Below are positions 24,424-33,898 of a stretch of DNA of 41,012 nt, piece after piece. Both the position numbers and the translations under genes were made by a program. Positions within the stretch are counted from its first letter, which is position 1. Every line of letters starts with the position of its first letter. The notes beneath the pieces were generated by a model. It had not been told where the DNA came from. It was given only the letters and a program-made list of their open reading frames with translations, and searched no databases. Source of the stretch: a virus; the IMG/VR virus record IMGVR_UViG_3300009149_000094, positions 1-41,012 of that record; one strand, given 5' to 3'.

Positions 24424-25428
24424 TTAATCGCGACTATTAACTGTATCGATGATATGTATGGCCTTCTTTATCACATCTTCTTTTTTAATGGTGCCATCAT
24501 ATGCTTTGCTAACATATTCGTTAACTATATCTTTTATAGAGAAAGAGTTGATTGCTATATTTTTCTTAGCTTTATCTGTAAATGTTAACTTAGTTAAAAC
24601 ATTCTTTTTCTTTGTTAGTTTTATGTATTCCTTAGAGTTAAGATAAGCTGTAAGTTCAGTTTTTGGACCTGACAGCTGAAGCACCCAGTTATCTTTTATA
24701 TTGAGTGTTTCTCCCAATAGAGAATGCAAAATTTCTATATTGTTATTACCTACAACATCATATTTTACACTTCTCCACATGGGGAACGGTGATCTTATAA
24801 AAGTTTTTTCATATGTATTAGTATCAAATAACATTATCCCCTTATCTTGGTCTATATGATTAACACTGTGAGCATATGGTGATCCAGGATATATAACCTT
24901 TCCGAACTCCTGTCTTCTGTGAACATGTCCAGATATTATAATAGATGATTTTAACTTATCAGCATCTACTCCAATATCTGGCCTATAAAAGCCATAGTCA
25001 GCACCAACGAATGTTTGGTGTGCAAAACATATCTCTTGTTTTACATCAGGAAAATCTTTGTGATTGTGTACATGATGTACAAAATCCATGCTATATAACA
25101 CACTATGGCCATCAACAATGTGAAAGTTATCATATAACCCCTTAAATGATTGCATTGCGTGATAAGTTGTATCATTCGGTTTAAAGTAGTCGTGGTTGCC
25201 AACAAGGTATACCATATCACATCGTTTTACAACAAAGTCTATATGTTTTCTAAATTCATACATAAGTTCTGATCTAAGGACAGCATGTGTGTCCATATCA
25301 TCACCAAGAGCAACAACAAGATCTGGTTTAAGTTCATCTATTTTTTCATTCAACCACTCAAGTAGTTGTTTAGATCTATCAAACCTTGTTATTTTTAGGT
25401 GCTTGTCACCGCATACTAATATCTTCAT
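24424..25428 (-). CDS. SbcD/gp47-like recombination endonuclease subunit
   Basis: 334 residues of the Mre11/SbcD/T4 gp47 calcineurin-fold family. Metal-binding motifs in order are GDKH (7-10), LGDDMDTH (41-48), VGNHDYF (76-82), FAHQ (135-138) and ISGHVHRR (165-172). Together with an SbcC-type ATPase it processes DNA ends for recombination and replication; the partner gene here lies about 10 kb upstream at 35360-37138. The C-terminal ~130 residues are a beta-rich capping/partner domain. The start overlaps the stop of the gene before (ATGA). The family call is secure; the exact substrate is inferred from the family. Confidence 0.85.
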   Translation of the reverse strand: MKILVCGDKHLKITRFDRSKQLLEWLNEKIDELKPDLVVALGDDMDTHAVLRSELMYEFRKHIDFVVKRCDMVYLVGNHDYFKPNDTTYHAMQSFKGLYDNFHIVDGHSVLYSMDFVHHVHNHKDFPDVKQEICFAHQTFVGADYGFYRPDIGVDADKLKSSIIISGHVHRRQEFGKVIYPGSPYAHSVNHIDQDKGIMLFDTNTYEKTFIRSPFPMWRSVKYDVVGNNNIEILHSLLGETLNIKDNWVLQLSGPKTELTAYLNSKEYIKLTKKKNVLTKLTFTDKAKKNIAINSFSIKDIVNEYVSKAYDGTIKKEDVIKKAIHIIDTVNSRD

Positions 25429-25745
25429 TCATATCCCAGTAATATCTTATCAACAGTGTTTCCAAGAATATAATTCTTATAATCTCTATCATGTCCTACT
25501 AAAATAAAATCCTCTTCTATTTCTTTTATAGGTTTTACTCTTACAGATCCTAAACTAGTATTGATACTTATAAAATTAGCACCAGCACTCTTTGACGGCA
25601 TGGTAATACGATTATTATGAAATTCAGTTAACATCTCACGATACAAGCAGCGGTTAACAAATATATATTCTGGTATATCATACCTATCTCCTGCATACTT
25701 GTTAACTGCTGCCTCTAATCTGTTAAAGATTTTATTTTGATTCAT
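25425..25745 (-). CDS. Hypothetical small protein
   Basis: About 106 residues from the ATG at 25745; a GTG one codon upstream is also possible. The sequence has an N-terminal helix (KIFNRLEAAVNKYAGDRYDI), then PEYIFVNRCLYREMLTEFHN and a beta-rich middle (SLGSVRVKPI) ending in an acidic, Leu/Gly-rich tail. No catalytic or metal motif is visible. It overlaps the genes on both sides by 4 and 14 bases, so it sits in a translationally coupled set with the SbcD-like and RecA-like genes. Function unknown. Confidence 0.5.
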   Translation of the reverse strand: MNQNKIFNRLEAAVNKYAGDRYDIPEYIFVNRCLYREMLTEFHNNRITMPSKSAGANFISINTSLGSVRVKPIKEIEEDFILVGHDRDYKNYILGNTVDKILLGYE

Positions 25746-26001
25746 CACTCATCGGATTGATAATCATCTCTGTTTGCTTGATTGATGCTTCCATCATCTT
25801 AACTTGATCATCTAAAGATGTATTAAGTGTTTTTAAGGTTGAGATTTCAGTCTCTTTCTTCATAACCTCATCATAATTACCACTAATAAAAATAGCAGCT
25901 TTCTCACAAGACTTCTTAAGTTTATTTTGTGTATCTACTAATACTTTAAAAGCACTATTCTTTTCCTTTATTATTTCTTTAATTTGATCTTTATTAAACA
26001 T
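25732..26001 (-). CDS. Hypothetical coiled-coil protein
   Basis: 89 residues from the ATG at 26001, chosen because a very strong GGAGGTGAGT site directly precedes it; an ATG 9 codons earlier would overlap the recombinase gene and lacks such a site. The protein is a single charged helix-rich chain (FNKDQIKEIIKEKNSAFKVL ... ETEISTLKTLNTSLDDQVKM), likely a coiled coil. Its position just after the RecA/UvsX-like gene hints at a recombinase accessory factor, but the sequence gives no proof. Confidence 0.5.
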   Translation of the reverse strand: MFNKDQIKEIIKEKNSAFKVLVDTQNKLKKSCEKAAIFISGNYDEVMKKETEISTLKTLNTSLDDQVKMMEASIKQTEMIINPMSDESK

Positions 26002-26017
26002 ACTCACCTCCATGTTA

Positions 26018-27124
26018 TTAAAGTTCATCTAAATTTATATTTACATTTGTATCTTTGATACTTTTGTTTCTAGCCTCATCAGCCTCAACACCTACGGATA
26101 GAATCGCTGAATAAATCTCATCTTGAATATATTTATTAGCAGCAACCCATTTAATCATATTATCTTCACCTTTAATCTTATCGTGATTACCAAACTGCCA
26201 CATAGCATTGCTAGGTTTACCAGTTGAATCACTAATTGGATGAAAGATTATACCGAGGGATTTTGCTAACTTGTAAAGCTCATTAGCTACATCAACAATT
26301 CCGTTCTCGTATTCAAGATTAAATTCAGCAACTCTATATGGAGCACCACATCTGTTCTTTTTAGCTTTTACTCTAACAACATGTCCAATCTGATTGGCTG
26401 AACCAGACATTGTTTTTCCTTCTTCGATACGTCCAGCTTTAGTCTCTAGTTTTTCAACCTGTAGCATGTAATCGCAAAAGTGTTTTAATGCTCGTCCATC
26501 TGGAAGTTTGTAAGGATTATTCATTGCCTTATATTGATCAAGCTCTTCATAAACCTGCTGAACAAGTAAAGTTGTAATGCTGTGTTCCCTTATGATGGGA
26601 AGTAATCCTTTAAGAGCTGGTCCAAGGTATTTTGCACCACTACCTCCCATTGTTATATCTGTTGTCTTTGCTTTGTGATCACCAGGATAACGAATTGATT
26701 TGACAGAGTCGATTGCAATGGCCTTTAAAGGCATGCCATCTTGAAGCATTTCAAGAACTTCGTTTTCCATATAGTCAAATATCTTAATAGGATTATTTGA
26801 TTGTCTTACAACTAGTCTACTGTTGTCGCCACCTAATTTCCTAAACCAATCTTTATTGAATGAGTATTCGGCGTCAAACAACATGCATATGGCCTCTGGA
26901 TCTTTTCTTTGTATCTCTGCCATAACTAATTGCATGATTAATGATTTACCGCTAGACTCTGGTCCAAAAAAACAAACAGCTTTTCCTTCAATTATCCCAC
27001 CATTACCAACACAGTAGTTAAGTGATGGTGAAGGCATCTCTATAACGCTATCAGTTGGTTCTGGCATATCTGCAGCTAAAATACCAAAGTCATTTGTTAA
27101 TTTTGACATCCATTTATTCGTCAT
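26018..27124 (-). CDS. RecA/UvsX-like recombinase
   Basis: 368 residues from the ATG at 27124, where GGAG lies 6 bases upstream; an ATG four codons earlier is less well placed. The RecA core shows Walker A GPESSGKS (residues ~54-61), the catalytic region LFDAEYSFN, a Walker B-type strand (LKAIAIDSVKSIRYPG), and the L1/L2-side segments (GGSGAKYLGPALKGLLPIIR, HSITTLLVQQV). It forms filaments on single-stranded DNA for strand exchange, recombination-dependent replication and repair. The C-terminal ~110 residues are a more variable extension. Its end lies near a small coiled-coil gene and its start overlaps the upstream exonuclease gene by 11 bases. Family identity is clear; UvsX-type is inferred from phage context. 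Confidence 0.88.
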   Translation of the reverse strand: MTNKWMSKLTNDFGILAADMPEPTDSVIEMPSPSLNYCVGNGGIIEGKAVCFFGPESSGKSLIMQLVMAEIQRKDPEAICMLFDAEYSFNKDWFRKLGGDNSRLVVRQSNNPIKIFDYMENEVLEMLQDGMPLKAIAIDSVKSIRYPGDHKAKTTDITMGGSGAKYLGPALKGLLPIIREHSITTLLVQQVYEELDQYKAMNNPYKLPDGRALKHFCDYMLQVEKLETKAGRIEEGKTMSGSANQIGHVVRVKAKKNRCGAPYRVAEFNLEYENGIVDVANELYKLAKSLGIIFHPISDSTGKPSNAMWQFGNHDKIKGEDNMIKWVAANKYIQDEIYSAILSVGVEADEARNKSIKDTNVNINLDEL

Positions 27125-27740
27125 CTTTATCTCCATTCTTAATTATCATTTTACTAAACATGACATGTGCAAGTTTAAAGGTGTTGTATGCATCCCACAT
27201 AGCATCATGACCTTTACCCTCAAATGTCATACCCATACGCTTAACAGATTTTCTAAGTCCAGATTGCATTTTCCAGTTGTTCATAAACATATGTATCTGA
27301 AAGAAAGTCTTGACATCAAACCATCGATGACCAAAACAAAACATAGGTAGATGTGTATTAACGCCAAACCCAGTAGAGAATTCCATATCAAATCTTTCCA
27401 TCAATTCTTTTTTAAGACATCTTGCGTCATCTCCACCCCATACTATAGGATTACGGTGACAGTTATGTTTGTTTCTAAAATTTGATAGTTTTCTATATGC
27501 TTCTGGAAGAGGTATTCCATCTTCTTCTAATCTCTTCTCTGTTATGCCTGTCAATTTTGGTATGTCGCAGATATTCGGATCAGTGCATAGCTTCTCATCT
27601 ATTGACACAAGCTGAGACAGTGTCTCTAATACCTCTCCTGTCATAATGTTACCAGCAACTGCACCGATCTGAATTATCTTATCTGACGGTTGATTCATTT
27701 CAAGATCTAATGCTAAGAAGTTATCTGTACGTTTTTGCAT
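27114..27740 (-). CDS. DEDD-family 3'-5' exonuclease
   Basis: 208 residues. Motif ExoI is LALDLEMN (D12, E14), the middle acid lies around WGGDDARCLKKEL (104-105), and ExoIII is GHDAMWDAYNT (H178, D183), the DEDDh arrangement of RNase T/DnaQ-type exonucleases. It probably degrades or trims single-stranded DNA or RNA 3' ends. It starts directly after the stop of the upstream gene with GAGGGG as ribosome-binding site, and overlaps the RecA-like gene start. A fused polymerase exonuclease is separately present in the 29859-33893 gene, so this is a second, free-standing one. Confidence 0.75.
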   Translation of the reverse strand: MQKRTDNFLALDLEMNQPSDKIIQIGAVAGNIMTGEVLETLSQLVSIDEKLCTDPNICDIPKLTGITEKRLEEDGIPLPEAYRKLSNFRNKHNCHRNPIVWGGDDARCLKKELMERFDMEFSTGFGVNTHLPMFCFGHRWFDVKTFFQIHMFMNNWKMQSGLRKSVKRMGMTFEGKGHDAMWDAYNTFKLAHVMFSKMIIKNGDKDDE

Positions 27741-28208
27741 CTAGTACCCCTCAAAATTTGTCATTTGTTGATCAGCATACCCTATCTTTTTTACGTCATC
27801 GTGGCAAAAGCGAAACACCTGCAATTTGTTTTTTAAGAATGCAACGAGTGCTTCTGTTCTTGCTTTAGTATCTTTTGCACTTACAACATCAGGATCGATG
27901 TTCACGTACATTTTCTTTGCACTATCTGAATCTCTTATCTCTTTACTCTTTAGATAATCTGATGCTCTATCTAGATATGCTATTGACTCTGTAGTTGATA
28001 ATATTGATTTAGCATCTAAGTCTAACTTGATTGCGTTCATCAACATTAAATTGGTCATATCTATAGCACTAATAAAATCTTGCATATATGTGGAAGCCTG
28101 CATTTTAGACAGGCTCCCAATATCTCTAATCTTATTACTATATCTAACCAAGCATGTTATATCAATTTTTCTCAACGAATCGTTGATGCTAATTAGATCC
28201 TTGGCCAT
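27741..28208 (-). CDS. Hypothetical helical protein in the recombination cluster
   Basis: 155 residues (MAKDLISINDSLRKIDITCL...), predicted almost all helical: NKIRDIGSLSKMQASTYMQD, AKSILSTTESIAYLDRASDY, then KMYVNIDPDVVSAKDTKART and a C-terminal helix. No metal or nucleotide motif. It sits between a probable ssDNA-binding protein and an exonuclease, in the position where T4-like phages often have a recombination mediator (UvsY-like). Sequence similarity to UvsY is not convincing, so I propose only a possible mediator or replication accessory role. GGGAGA lies upstream of the ATG. Confidence 0.5.
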   Translation of the reverse strand: MAKDLISINDSLRKIDITCLVRYSNKIRDIGSLSKMQASTYMQDFISAIDMTNLMLMNAIKLDLDAKSILSTTESIAYLDRASDYLKSKEIRDSDSAKKMYVNIDPDVVSAKDTKARTEALVAFLKNKLQVFRFCHDDVKKIGYADQQMTNFEGY

Positions 28209-28220
28209 GACATCTCTCCC

Positions 28221-29228
28221 TTATTTGTTAAAGATGTCTTCTGCCATCTTCATCAAATCTTCTGTACTTTCTTCTGTAGTAACAGTTTCAGGTGTAGGAT
28301 TTGGTGATATGACGACAGTTTCGGCTTCTTCTTTTACATCTTCAGCTTTTCCAAGTTTGATTCCTACTGCACCTGCTCCTTGTGGAACATTAGTAGTTTG
28401 TTGTGGTGTAGGTGCAACCACATCTGTAGCAAACTCTTCAACGTAAAGATCTGAATTAGATTGAGTTAAAATAGCTAAATTTGCAACTAAGATATCTCTC
28501 AATTCATCATAGGTTTTCTTCTGATAAACTGTTGTTAGATCATACCCCATATTTTCATAATCTGTTGCTACAGACTCAGGGATAGGTGATCTATCATCTG
28601 TATAAGATGGTACACCAGTTGCAGGATCTTTGACCATTGTTTGATTTTTCTTTACAGTGTATTCTGTATCAAAGCTTGTACCTGTTCTTGAGATATCAAA
28701 CCATACACCTGAATCTGTTGGGTCACTACCAAGAGATGTTGGATCTTGATTATAATCCATGATGTACTGATTCATCAGCTTTAGTACTTGCTTATGAGCC
28801 GTTGATTTAACCTCTAAAATACCTACAGTACCAGCCTTATCAATGGCATTCCATGAAAAAGCGGTCTTAGGTCTAAGATCAGAGATAAATTTGTTTGTTG
28901 CTTTTAGTCGCTCCTTGATCTGCTCTTCATTGTTACCTGCAGCAACTAATTCCATCTTGATGTTCTCTACTTTAGCTCTTAGTAGATCAAGATATTCCCA
29001 GATTGGACTCTTACCTTCTGCTTGTTTACAATCTGCATAAGGTCTACGATTCCCTGTACTTGGATCAGATAATCCCCAGCTAATTGCCCAAAAAGCATAG
29101 GGATATCCATCACAATTATCTCCAAATGGAGGTAAGAATCTGTAGATGTTACTACCTTCTTTTACTTTGTGACGAACTGCTTTACGGTAAGATTTGAGGG
29201 AATCCATGTTGATTTTGATGTCAGCCAT
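28221..29228 (-). CDS. Single-stranded DNA-binding protein, gp32-like
   Basis: 335 residues. The N-terminal part has a basic start (SLKSYRKAVRHKVKEGSNIY), RFLPPFGDNCDGYPYAFWAI, and a Pro/Gly/Arg core segment (GLSDPSTGNRRPYADCKQAE), a layout I associate with gp32-like phage proteins. Residues ~70-250 look OB-fold-like, with a helical insert. The C-terminal ~85 residues are disordered and end in a very acidic tail (TEESTEDLMKMAEDIFNK), typical of ssDNA-binding proteins, where it recruits partner proteins. The neighbours (recombinase, exonucleases, polymerase) support the role. No zinc site is apparent. AAGGAGA precedes the ATG. Confidence 0.7.
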   Translation of the reverse strand: MADIKINMDSLKSYRKAVRHKVKEGSNIYRFLPPFGDNCDGYPYAFWAISWGLSDPSTGNRRPYADCKQAEGKSPIWEYLDLLRAKVENIKMELVAAGNNEEQIKERLKATNKFISDLRPKTAFSWNAIDKAGTVGILEVKSTAHKQVLKLMNQYIMDYNQDPTSLGSDPTDSGVWFDISRTGTSFDTEYTVKKNQTMVKDPATGVPSYTDDRSPIPESVATDYENMGYDLTTVYQKKTYDELRDILVANLAILTQSNSDLYVEEFATDVVAPTPQQTTNVPQGAGAVGIKLGKAEDVKEEAETVVISPNPTPETVTTEESTEDLMKMAEDIFNK

Positions 29229-29295
29229 TGCTGTCTCCTTGTTTTACTACCCAATAGGGCATAGATTATTAAACTACCTTTAACGGCATATCTCT

Positions 29296-29303
29296 ATTAT
29301 ACT
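29296..29303 (-). promoter_or_regulatory. AGTATAAT motif, possible -10 box
   Basis: Minus-strand AGTATAAT that begins inside the TAG stop of the gene at 29302 and lies 68 bases before the ssDNA-binding protein ATG. No -35 at usual spacing. Confidence 0.35.
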
Positions 29304-29847
29304 ACGATTTAACTTTGTCAGTTTCAACTTTTTCTGGTTTACCAGCTGTTAAAGCTTCATTGAGTTCCTTGACTGCTTTATCACCTTTTTTATTTATACC
29401 TTTGCTAGGTTTTTTCTGTTGCCCACTAGCCATTACAATATGGTAACGAAGAAAAACACTTGTGTTCCTGAGATCATTAGCTACATAGTAAATCTTATCA
29501 ACGCTATTTGGCATCTTCTTGATTTGATTCTCAATCATTTTATTAACTGCATCTGGAATTTGTTGTTCAACTATTTTCATAATCAGGTTGGATAATTCAT
29601 CAATATTTTTATATCCAACACCAACAAAATTAGCAAGATTGACATGTGTGTAAGCACTAAATGCCTCATCATAATCATTACCAATCTCAATAAAAATATT
29701 ACGTAAATTACTCAGTGTTGTTATGTTGTTTTCTTTATGACGACCCTTTGCTCTCTTTATGTGCTCTAAGAAGTTTGGCCTGTAAACAACATACTCATTT
29801 TTTGATACTTTTTCAGGTGCACTATCTACTCTTACATACTCAATCAT
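29302..29847 (-). CDS. Hypothetical helical protein downstream of DNA polymerase
   Basis: 181 residues (MIEYVRVDSAPEKVSKNEYV...). After a short beta start it is mainly helical (IFIEIGNDYDEAFSAYTHVN, NLIMKIVEQQIPDAVNKMIE), and the C-terminal ~35 residues are basic and disordered (GINKKGDKAVKELNEALTAG). No recognised motif. It starts 12 bases after the polymerase stop with a GGAGATA-type ribosome-binding site and is probably cotranscribed with the polymerase and the ssDNA-binding protein. A replication accessory role is possible from the context. Confidence 0.5.
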   Translation of the reverse strand: MIEYVRVDSAPEKVSKNEYVVYRPNFLEHIKRAKGRHKENNITTLSNLRNIFIEIGNDYDEAFSAYTHVNLANFVGVGYKNIDELSNLIMKIVEQQIPDAVNKMIENQIKKMPNSVDKIYYVANDLRNTSVFLRYHIVMASGQQKKPSKGINKKGDKAVKELNEALTAGKPEKVETDKVKS

Positions 29848-29858
29848 GTTATCTCCTA

Positions 29859-32800
29859 TTATTGTATTTGTCTTATCTCATTAACCGTTATACTCACGTT
29901 TGTACGCCAACCAACACTGAGAGTGCCGACTACACATACAACACTGTTTATGGGGAATCTCATTGGTTTATCATTGTCCCACATGGTTGCTTCTATATCT
30001 GATAGACCATCTGACAACTCAATTCTTGTAAATACATATGGTCTATTTCTTTTTGATATACCACTTTTAACTGAGCTGCCATTGAATAAAAGTACCATTG
30101 ATATTGGTCTCTCATAACCCTTATCAATAAATCCTTTAGCAACTAACTCTCCGTTTATAACAATAGTACTTCTATACATGAGTGGAGCGCCTCTCTTATG
30201 TGTTCGCATAAAGCTACTGTTATGCTTTGCGATATGATCTACAATGCTATCATCTGATAATAAGGTTTTGTTAAATGCTTTATTGGTCTCTCGTTCCATC
30301 AAGAATATAGCAAGTGGATCTATATTAGTTAGTTCCGGCTTGAACTTACTTGTTATATTACCTCTAATCCTCTTATAATCAGCCATAAACTTAACTCTAG
30401 CATTAGCATATGACATGTTGTTATCCATAAAAACATCAGCAGCTCTGGCCTTTACCATTTGACCTACAGCACCTATATTAACCTTAGTGTGATTTACCCT
30501 TTGACAAAAATCTGTCAATGATTCAAATGGTCCTTTATCACATAATTCTTTAACTGCTTTTGGTCCAACACTTTTTATAACCGATACAGGTGCGACAATA
30601 CTATTGTCATAGTTCTTAAACAATGCTGCTGGATCTTTCATTGATGGTGGTTTAATAATGTCTCCCAACAGAGAGATATATGATCTCAACTTATCCTCAT
30701 CATCCTCATTATTCAAGACGGCTGTCCACCACTCAATTGGATAGTAATGCTTAAGGTACATTGTTATATATCCAAGTTCAGCGTACGCATGCGAATGAGA
30801 TTTGTTGAACGAATACCTGGAGAATGCCATAACAGCATTACAGATAGCATCCTGTTGATTCTTGTTCCAACCTCTCTTACCTGTAGCTTCTCTAATCTTA
30901 TCAAATGATGCCATCATCACATCATGTTTTTTCTTAGCAATAGCACTACGAATAATATCTGATTCTTCTAATGTATACCCTACAATCTCAACAAGAAACT
31001 GCATTATTTGCTCTTGGTATGTAAAGGCACCATTTGTCTCTTCTAATATATATTCTAAGTCTGGATGAATATACTCAACCTCCCTCTTACCGTTCCTTAC
31101 TTCAATATAGTACTCAGTTGCAGATAGATGACCACAACCCTCGATACCAGTCATCTTAGCATCCATAGCACCTGGTCTAAGTAGAGCAGTCAAGTCCATG
31201 TTATGCTTACGTTCAGTAGGAATAAAGTCTTGTATACTTGCCTTGACAACAGGAGTATTAAACTGAAAGGATGAGTCAGTCTTCTTATTGTAGAAGTCAG
31301 CATAAACGCCCTCGTCTTCTGGTAATCTATATAATAATGCAAGTCCATTACCATCTTCTTCCAGATAGTCATCACCAGTTATATCCTTGATGATCTTTGT
31401 TGCATCTGTTACAGCTGACAGCGTCTTCAATCCTAATATATCAGCCTTAACGAGGCCAGAATCCTCTACCATCTTTGCATCATACTGGGTGACAAGTATA
31501 GATGCACCCATTCCTTTGTCGTGCATCGGCATCGTTGGCACTCTTTCACCTGGTAAACTAATAGTTGATACAACAAAAGCAGATGCATGCCTTGACCAAC
31601 CACGCACTGTACCTATCAGTTTATCTACCATGAATTTTATATCTGGATTGTTCTCTAAAAATACCTTAAGTTGTTCATTTCTATCTATCTCACCTTCGTG
31701 ATATTCACCCTCTCTATCAGTATAACCATATAGAAAATCTCTCTCTGGAATCCCTTGTGGTGAATCTGGAATAGTCTTGCATACAATATCAATCTCTATA
31801 TCATTTCTATTTCGACTATATACTCCCCAAACAGCATCCTTTATAGCATTCTTAGTTTTCATAGTAGAAAAAGTAGATATTTGAGCAAAGCCATCACCAT
31901 ATCTCTTCTTAAGGTACTTCATAAGAATTGGTCTTGCAGTCTTTGAAATGTCCATGTCAATATCTGGCCAACTACCAGCTCTAATTCTTGCATGGGATAA
32001 AAATCTCTCAAAAGGTAAGTTGGCTTTCACAGGATCAACATGAATTATCTTTAGATAGTATGATAGGAGCGAACCACCGGCTGAACCCCTTGCAATATTC
32101 TGTAAGAACCCCGCATCTCTAGCATACACTCCCAGATCTTCGTATGTCAAGAAGTATGGGATAAAGCTCATAGCTTCGTTCTTCATTATAACATCTAACT
32201 CTTTCTTAAATCTGTCCTTATACTCTTTAGAATCGTTCCACCTACCATGAAACTTTATGCGTTCCATCATGTAAAATAGAGTTTGCTTATCGTAGTCATC
32301 GGTTATCTTCTGTATATTCTTAGGTATATCAATCTTTGGCAAATGAAACTCAAAGCTGACATCGATAGATTTCGCTTGCTCAGCTATCTCATATGTATTG
32401 TTAACCCACTCCTTATACATCGACGGCGTCAACCAGTCACCCAAGTGAACCTTCAGTTCCTTATACATCTGGGTAGATGTTCTCTGGTGGTATGACTCAT
32501 GAAAGTAGAAACCATCTTTGTGTCCGTTCTTTTGAAGACAGTCTTGAACAACCTTGTCTCCCTTCTCTATGAAAAATGCAGATGTTGTTGGAATACACTT
32601 TAGCTTGTAGTTATCTACCATACTGGCCAAGAATATATTGTATGCTTTCTGTAAGTTACCCTCTGTAACAAGTCTGTTATCGGCTACTCTCTTGAATCCT
32701 ATCTTATGGGTAAATCTATGTGTAACATCTACAGGAATAAACTCGACGTATAGATTGTCACCAAACAAGTGAATTAACCTATTTAGTCTGGCCTCAGCTA

Positions 32801-33893
32801 TTACATCCTCACCCTTCTCTATCGCGTTGCCGAGATAGCTGTTTACACATGCTGTTCCAAACTTAAGACCACTACTGTGATCTTTTATATCATCCAATGT
32901 TACAATTGGTATTGTTTGCTTATTATGATCTATTGCATTCACATACCCTAATGACGATAACTTCATTAAATTAAAATAACCATCATTGTTTACTGCCCAA
33001 GCGTTCAATGTAAAGTAATCCTCATCTTTTAAGTCTAGTTTAAATTTCAGACCGAGTCCTGGTATACCAATAACCTTGTCAAGCTCGTGATCAGTCTTGT
33101 TCTTACTGTTATATTTCTTTATATACTCTTTAAATCTTATTGCTCTATATAGAGACACACCAGAGCCGTGATCTGTTATTGATAAGCCTGGGGCATCATT
33201 CTCTATACACCAGTCTATCCACTTCTCTGGCGCCAAGATTCCTTCCAACATGCTGAACTGAGAGTGAACATGAAGTTGAGCTGGCTCAGGCATATCTTCA
33301 ACTTTAATGTCGTTTATATCTATTGATGGCTGATACTCAACCGTACTCTCACCAAGGGCGCTGGCAATATAACCATCTAAATTAATCGTTGCATCTATAT
33401 CTGATAATGCATCGTGTGCATTTATATCGATGTCAAATTTTTTGCATAATGTAGCTAGTTTAAGATTCAATGTGCCAAGTTCTTTCTTACCAACAACCTT
33501 GGCCCTGGCGTAAGTATCATGTACATCAAGTAAGAATATTTTAAAGAAGTCGTTGTTTCTTCCATGCCTCTTAAAGGTGGAGTATAGGAATTTCTTATCA
33601 AAGATGACGTTAAAGCCAGCAGTAACAAACTTAGAACCAAAAGAATAAAGATATTCTATTAATTTGTTAAGCATCTCCTCTTGTGTTTGAAATGTCTTCA
33701 TCTGTTCGACTGTGACGCCGTGAATATCTAGAGCGGCTTGCTCTATAGTCTCCCAGTTTGTCGGCTGACAGTATTCGTTGAATGTTTTTTGTTTTATCCC
33801 GTTAATAACCGGAATGCATGCTATCTGAATTATATCGTGCTTATACTCGTTGAGACCTGTAGTCTCACAGTCGTACCATAAAAAACCGTTCAT
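29859..33893 (-). CDS. C-family DNA polymerase (PolIII alpha-like) with fused exonuclease
   Basis: 1344 residues in one chain. Residues ~1-180 are a DEDDh 3'-5' exonuclease (WYDCETTGLN, D8, E10; AGFNVIFDKKFL, D99; HDALSDIDATI, H160, D165). The PHP domain begins at LHVHSQFSMLEG (207-218) and SITDHG (238-243). The polymerase core has NIARGSAGGSLLSYYL (603-608 GSAGGS), PDIDMDIS (643-650, catalytic aspartates) and KADILGLKTLSAVTDA. A helix-hairpin-like region follows, and the C-terminal ~110 residues look like an OB fold (SGISKRNRPYVFTRIELSDG). This makes it a replicative, proofreading polymerase of the bacterial C family, uncommon among phages, which more often carry A or B family enzymes. An unusual hairpin sits over its ribosome-binding site (see 33899-33962). 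No clamp or loader is seen nearby. Confidence 0.9.
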   Translation of the reverse strand: MNGFLWYDCETTGLNEYKHDIIQIACIPVINGIKQKTFNEYCQPTNWETIEQAALDIHGVTVEQMKTFQTQEEMLNKLIEYLYSFGSKFVTAGFNVIFDKKFLYSTFKRHGRNNDFFKIFLLDVHDTYARAKVVGKKELGTLNLKLATLCKKFDIDINAHDALSDIDATINLDGYIASALGESTVEYQPSIDINDIKVEDMPEPAQLHVHSQFSMLEGILAPEKWIDWCIENDAPGLSITDHGSGVSLYRAIRFKEYIKKYNSKNKTDHELDKVIGIPGLGLKFKLDLKDEDYFTLNAWAVNNDGYFNLMKLSSLGYVNAIDHNKQTIPIVTLDDIKDHSSGLKFGTACVNSYLGNAIEKGEDVIAEARLNRLIHLFGDNLYVEFIPVDVTHRFTHKIGFKRVADNRLVTEGNLQKAYNIFLASMVDNYKLKCIPTTSAFFIEKGDKVVQDCLQKNGHKDGFYFHESYHQRTSTQMYKELKVHLGDWLTPSMYKEWVNNTYEIAEQAKSIDVSFEFHLPKIDIPKNIQKITDDYDKQTLFYMMERIKFHGRWNDSKEYKDRFKKELDVIMKNEAMSFIPYFLTYEDLGVYARDAGFLQNIARGSAGGSLLSYYLKIIHVDPVKANLPFERFLSHARIRAGSWPDIDMDISKTARPILMKYLKKRYGDGFAQISTFSTMKTKNAIKDAVWGVYSRNRNDIEIDIVCKTIPDSPQGIPERDFLYGYTDREGEYHEGEIDRNEQLKVFLENNPDIKFMVDKLIGTVRGWSRHASAFVVSTISLPGERVPTMPMHDKGMGASILVTQYDAKMVEDSGLVKADILGLKTLSAVTDATKIIKDITGDDYLEEDGNGLALLYRLPEDEGVYADFYNKKTDSSFQFNTPVVKASIQDFIPTERKHNMDLTALLRPGAMDAKMTGIEGCGHLSATEYYIEVRNGKREVEYIHPDLEYILEETNGAFTYQEQIMQFLVEIVGYTLEESDIIRSAIAKKKHDVMMASFDKIREATGKRGWNKNQQDAICNAVMAFSRYSFNKSHSHAYAELGYITMYLKHYYPIEWWTAVLNNEDDEDKLRSYISLLGDIIKPPSMKDPAALFKNYDNSIVAPVSVIKSVGPKAVKELCDKGPFESLTDFCQRVNHTKVNIGAVGQMVKARAADVFMDNNMSYANARVKFMADYKRIRGNITSKFKPELTNIDPLAIFLMERETNKAFNKTLLSDDSIVDHIAKHNSSFMRTHKRGAPLMYRSTIVINGELVAKGFIDKGYERPISMVLLFNGSSVKSGISKRNRPYVFTRIELSDGLSDIEATMWDNDKPMRFPINSVVCVVGTLSVGWRTNVSITVNEIRQIQ

Positions 33894-33898
33894 TTATC

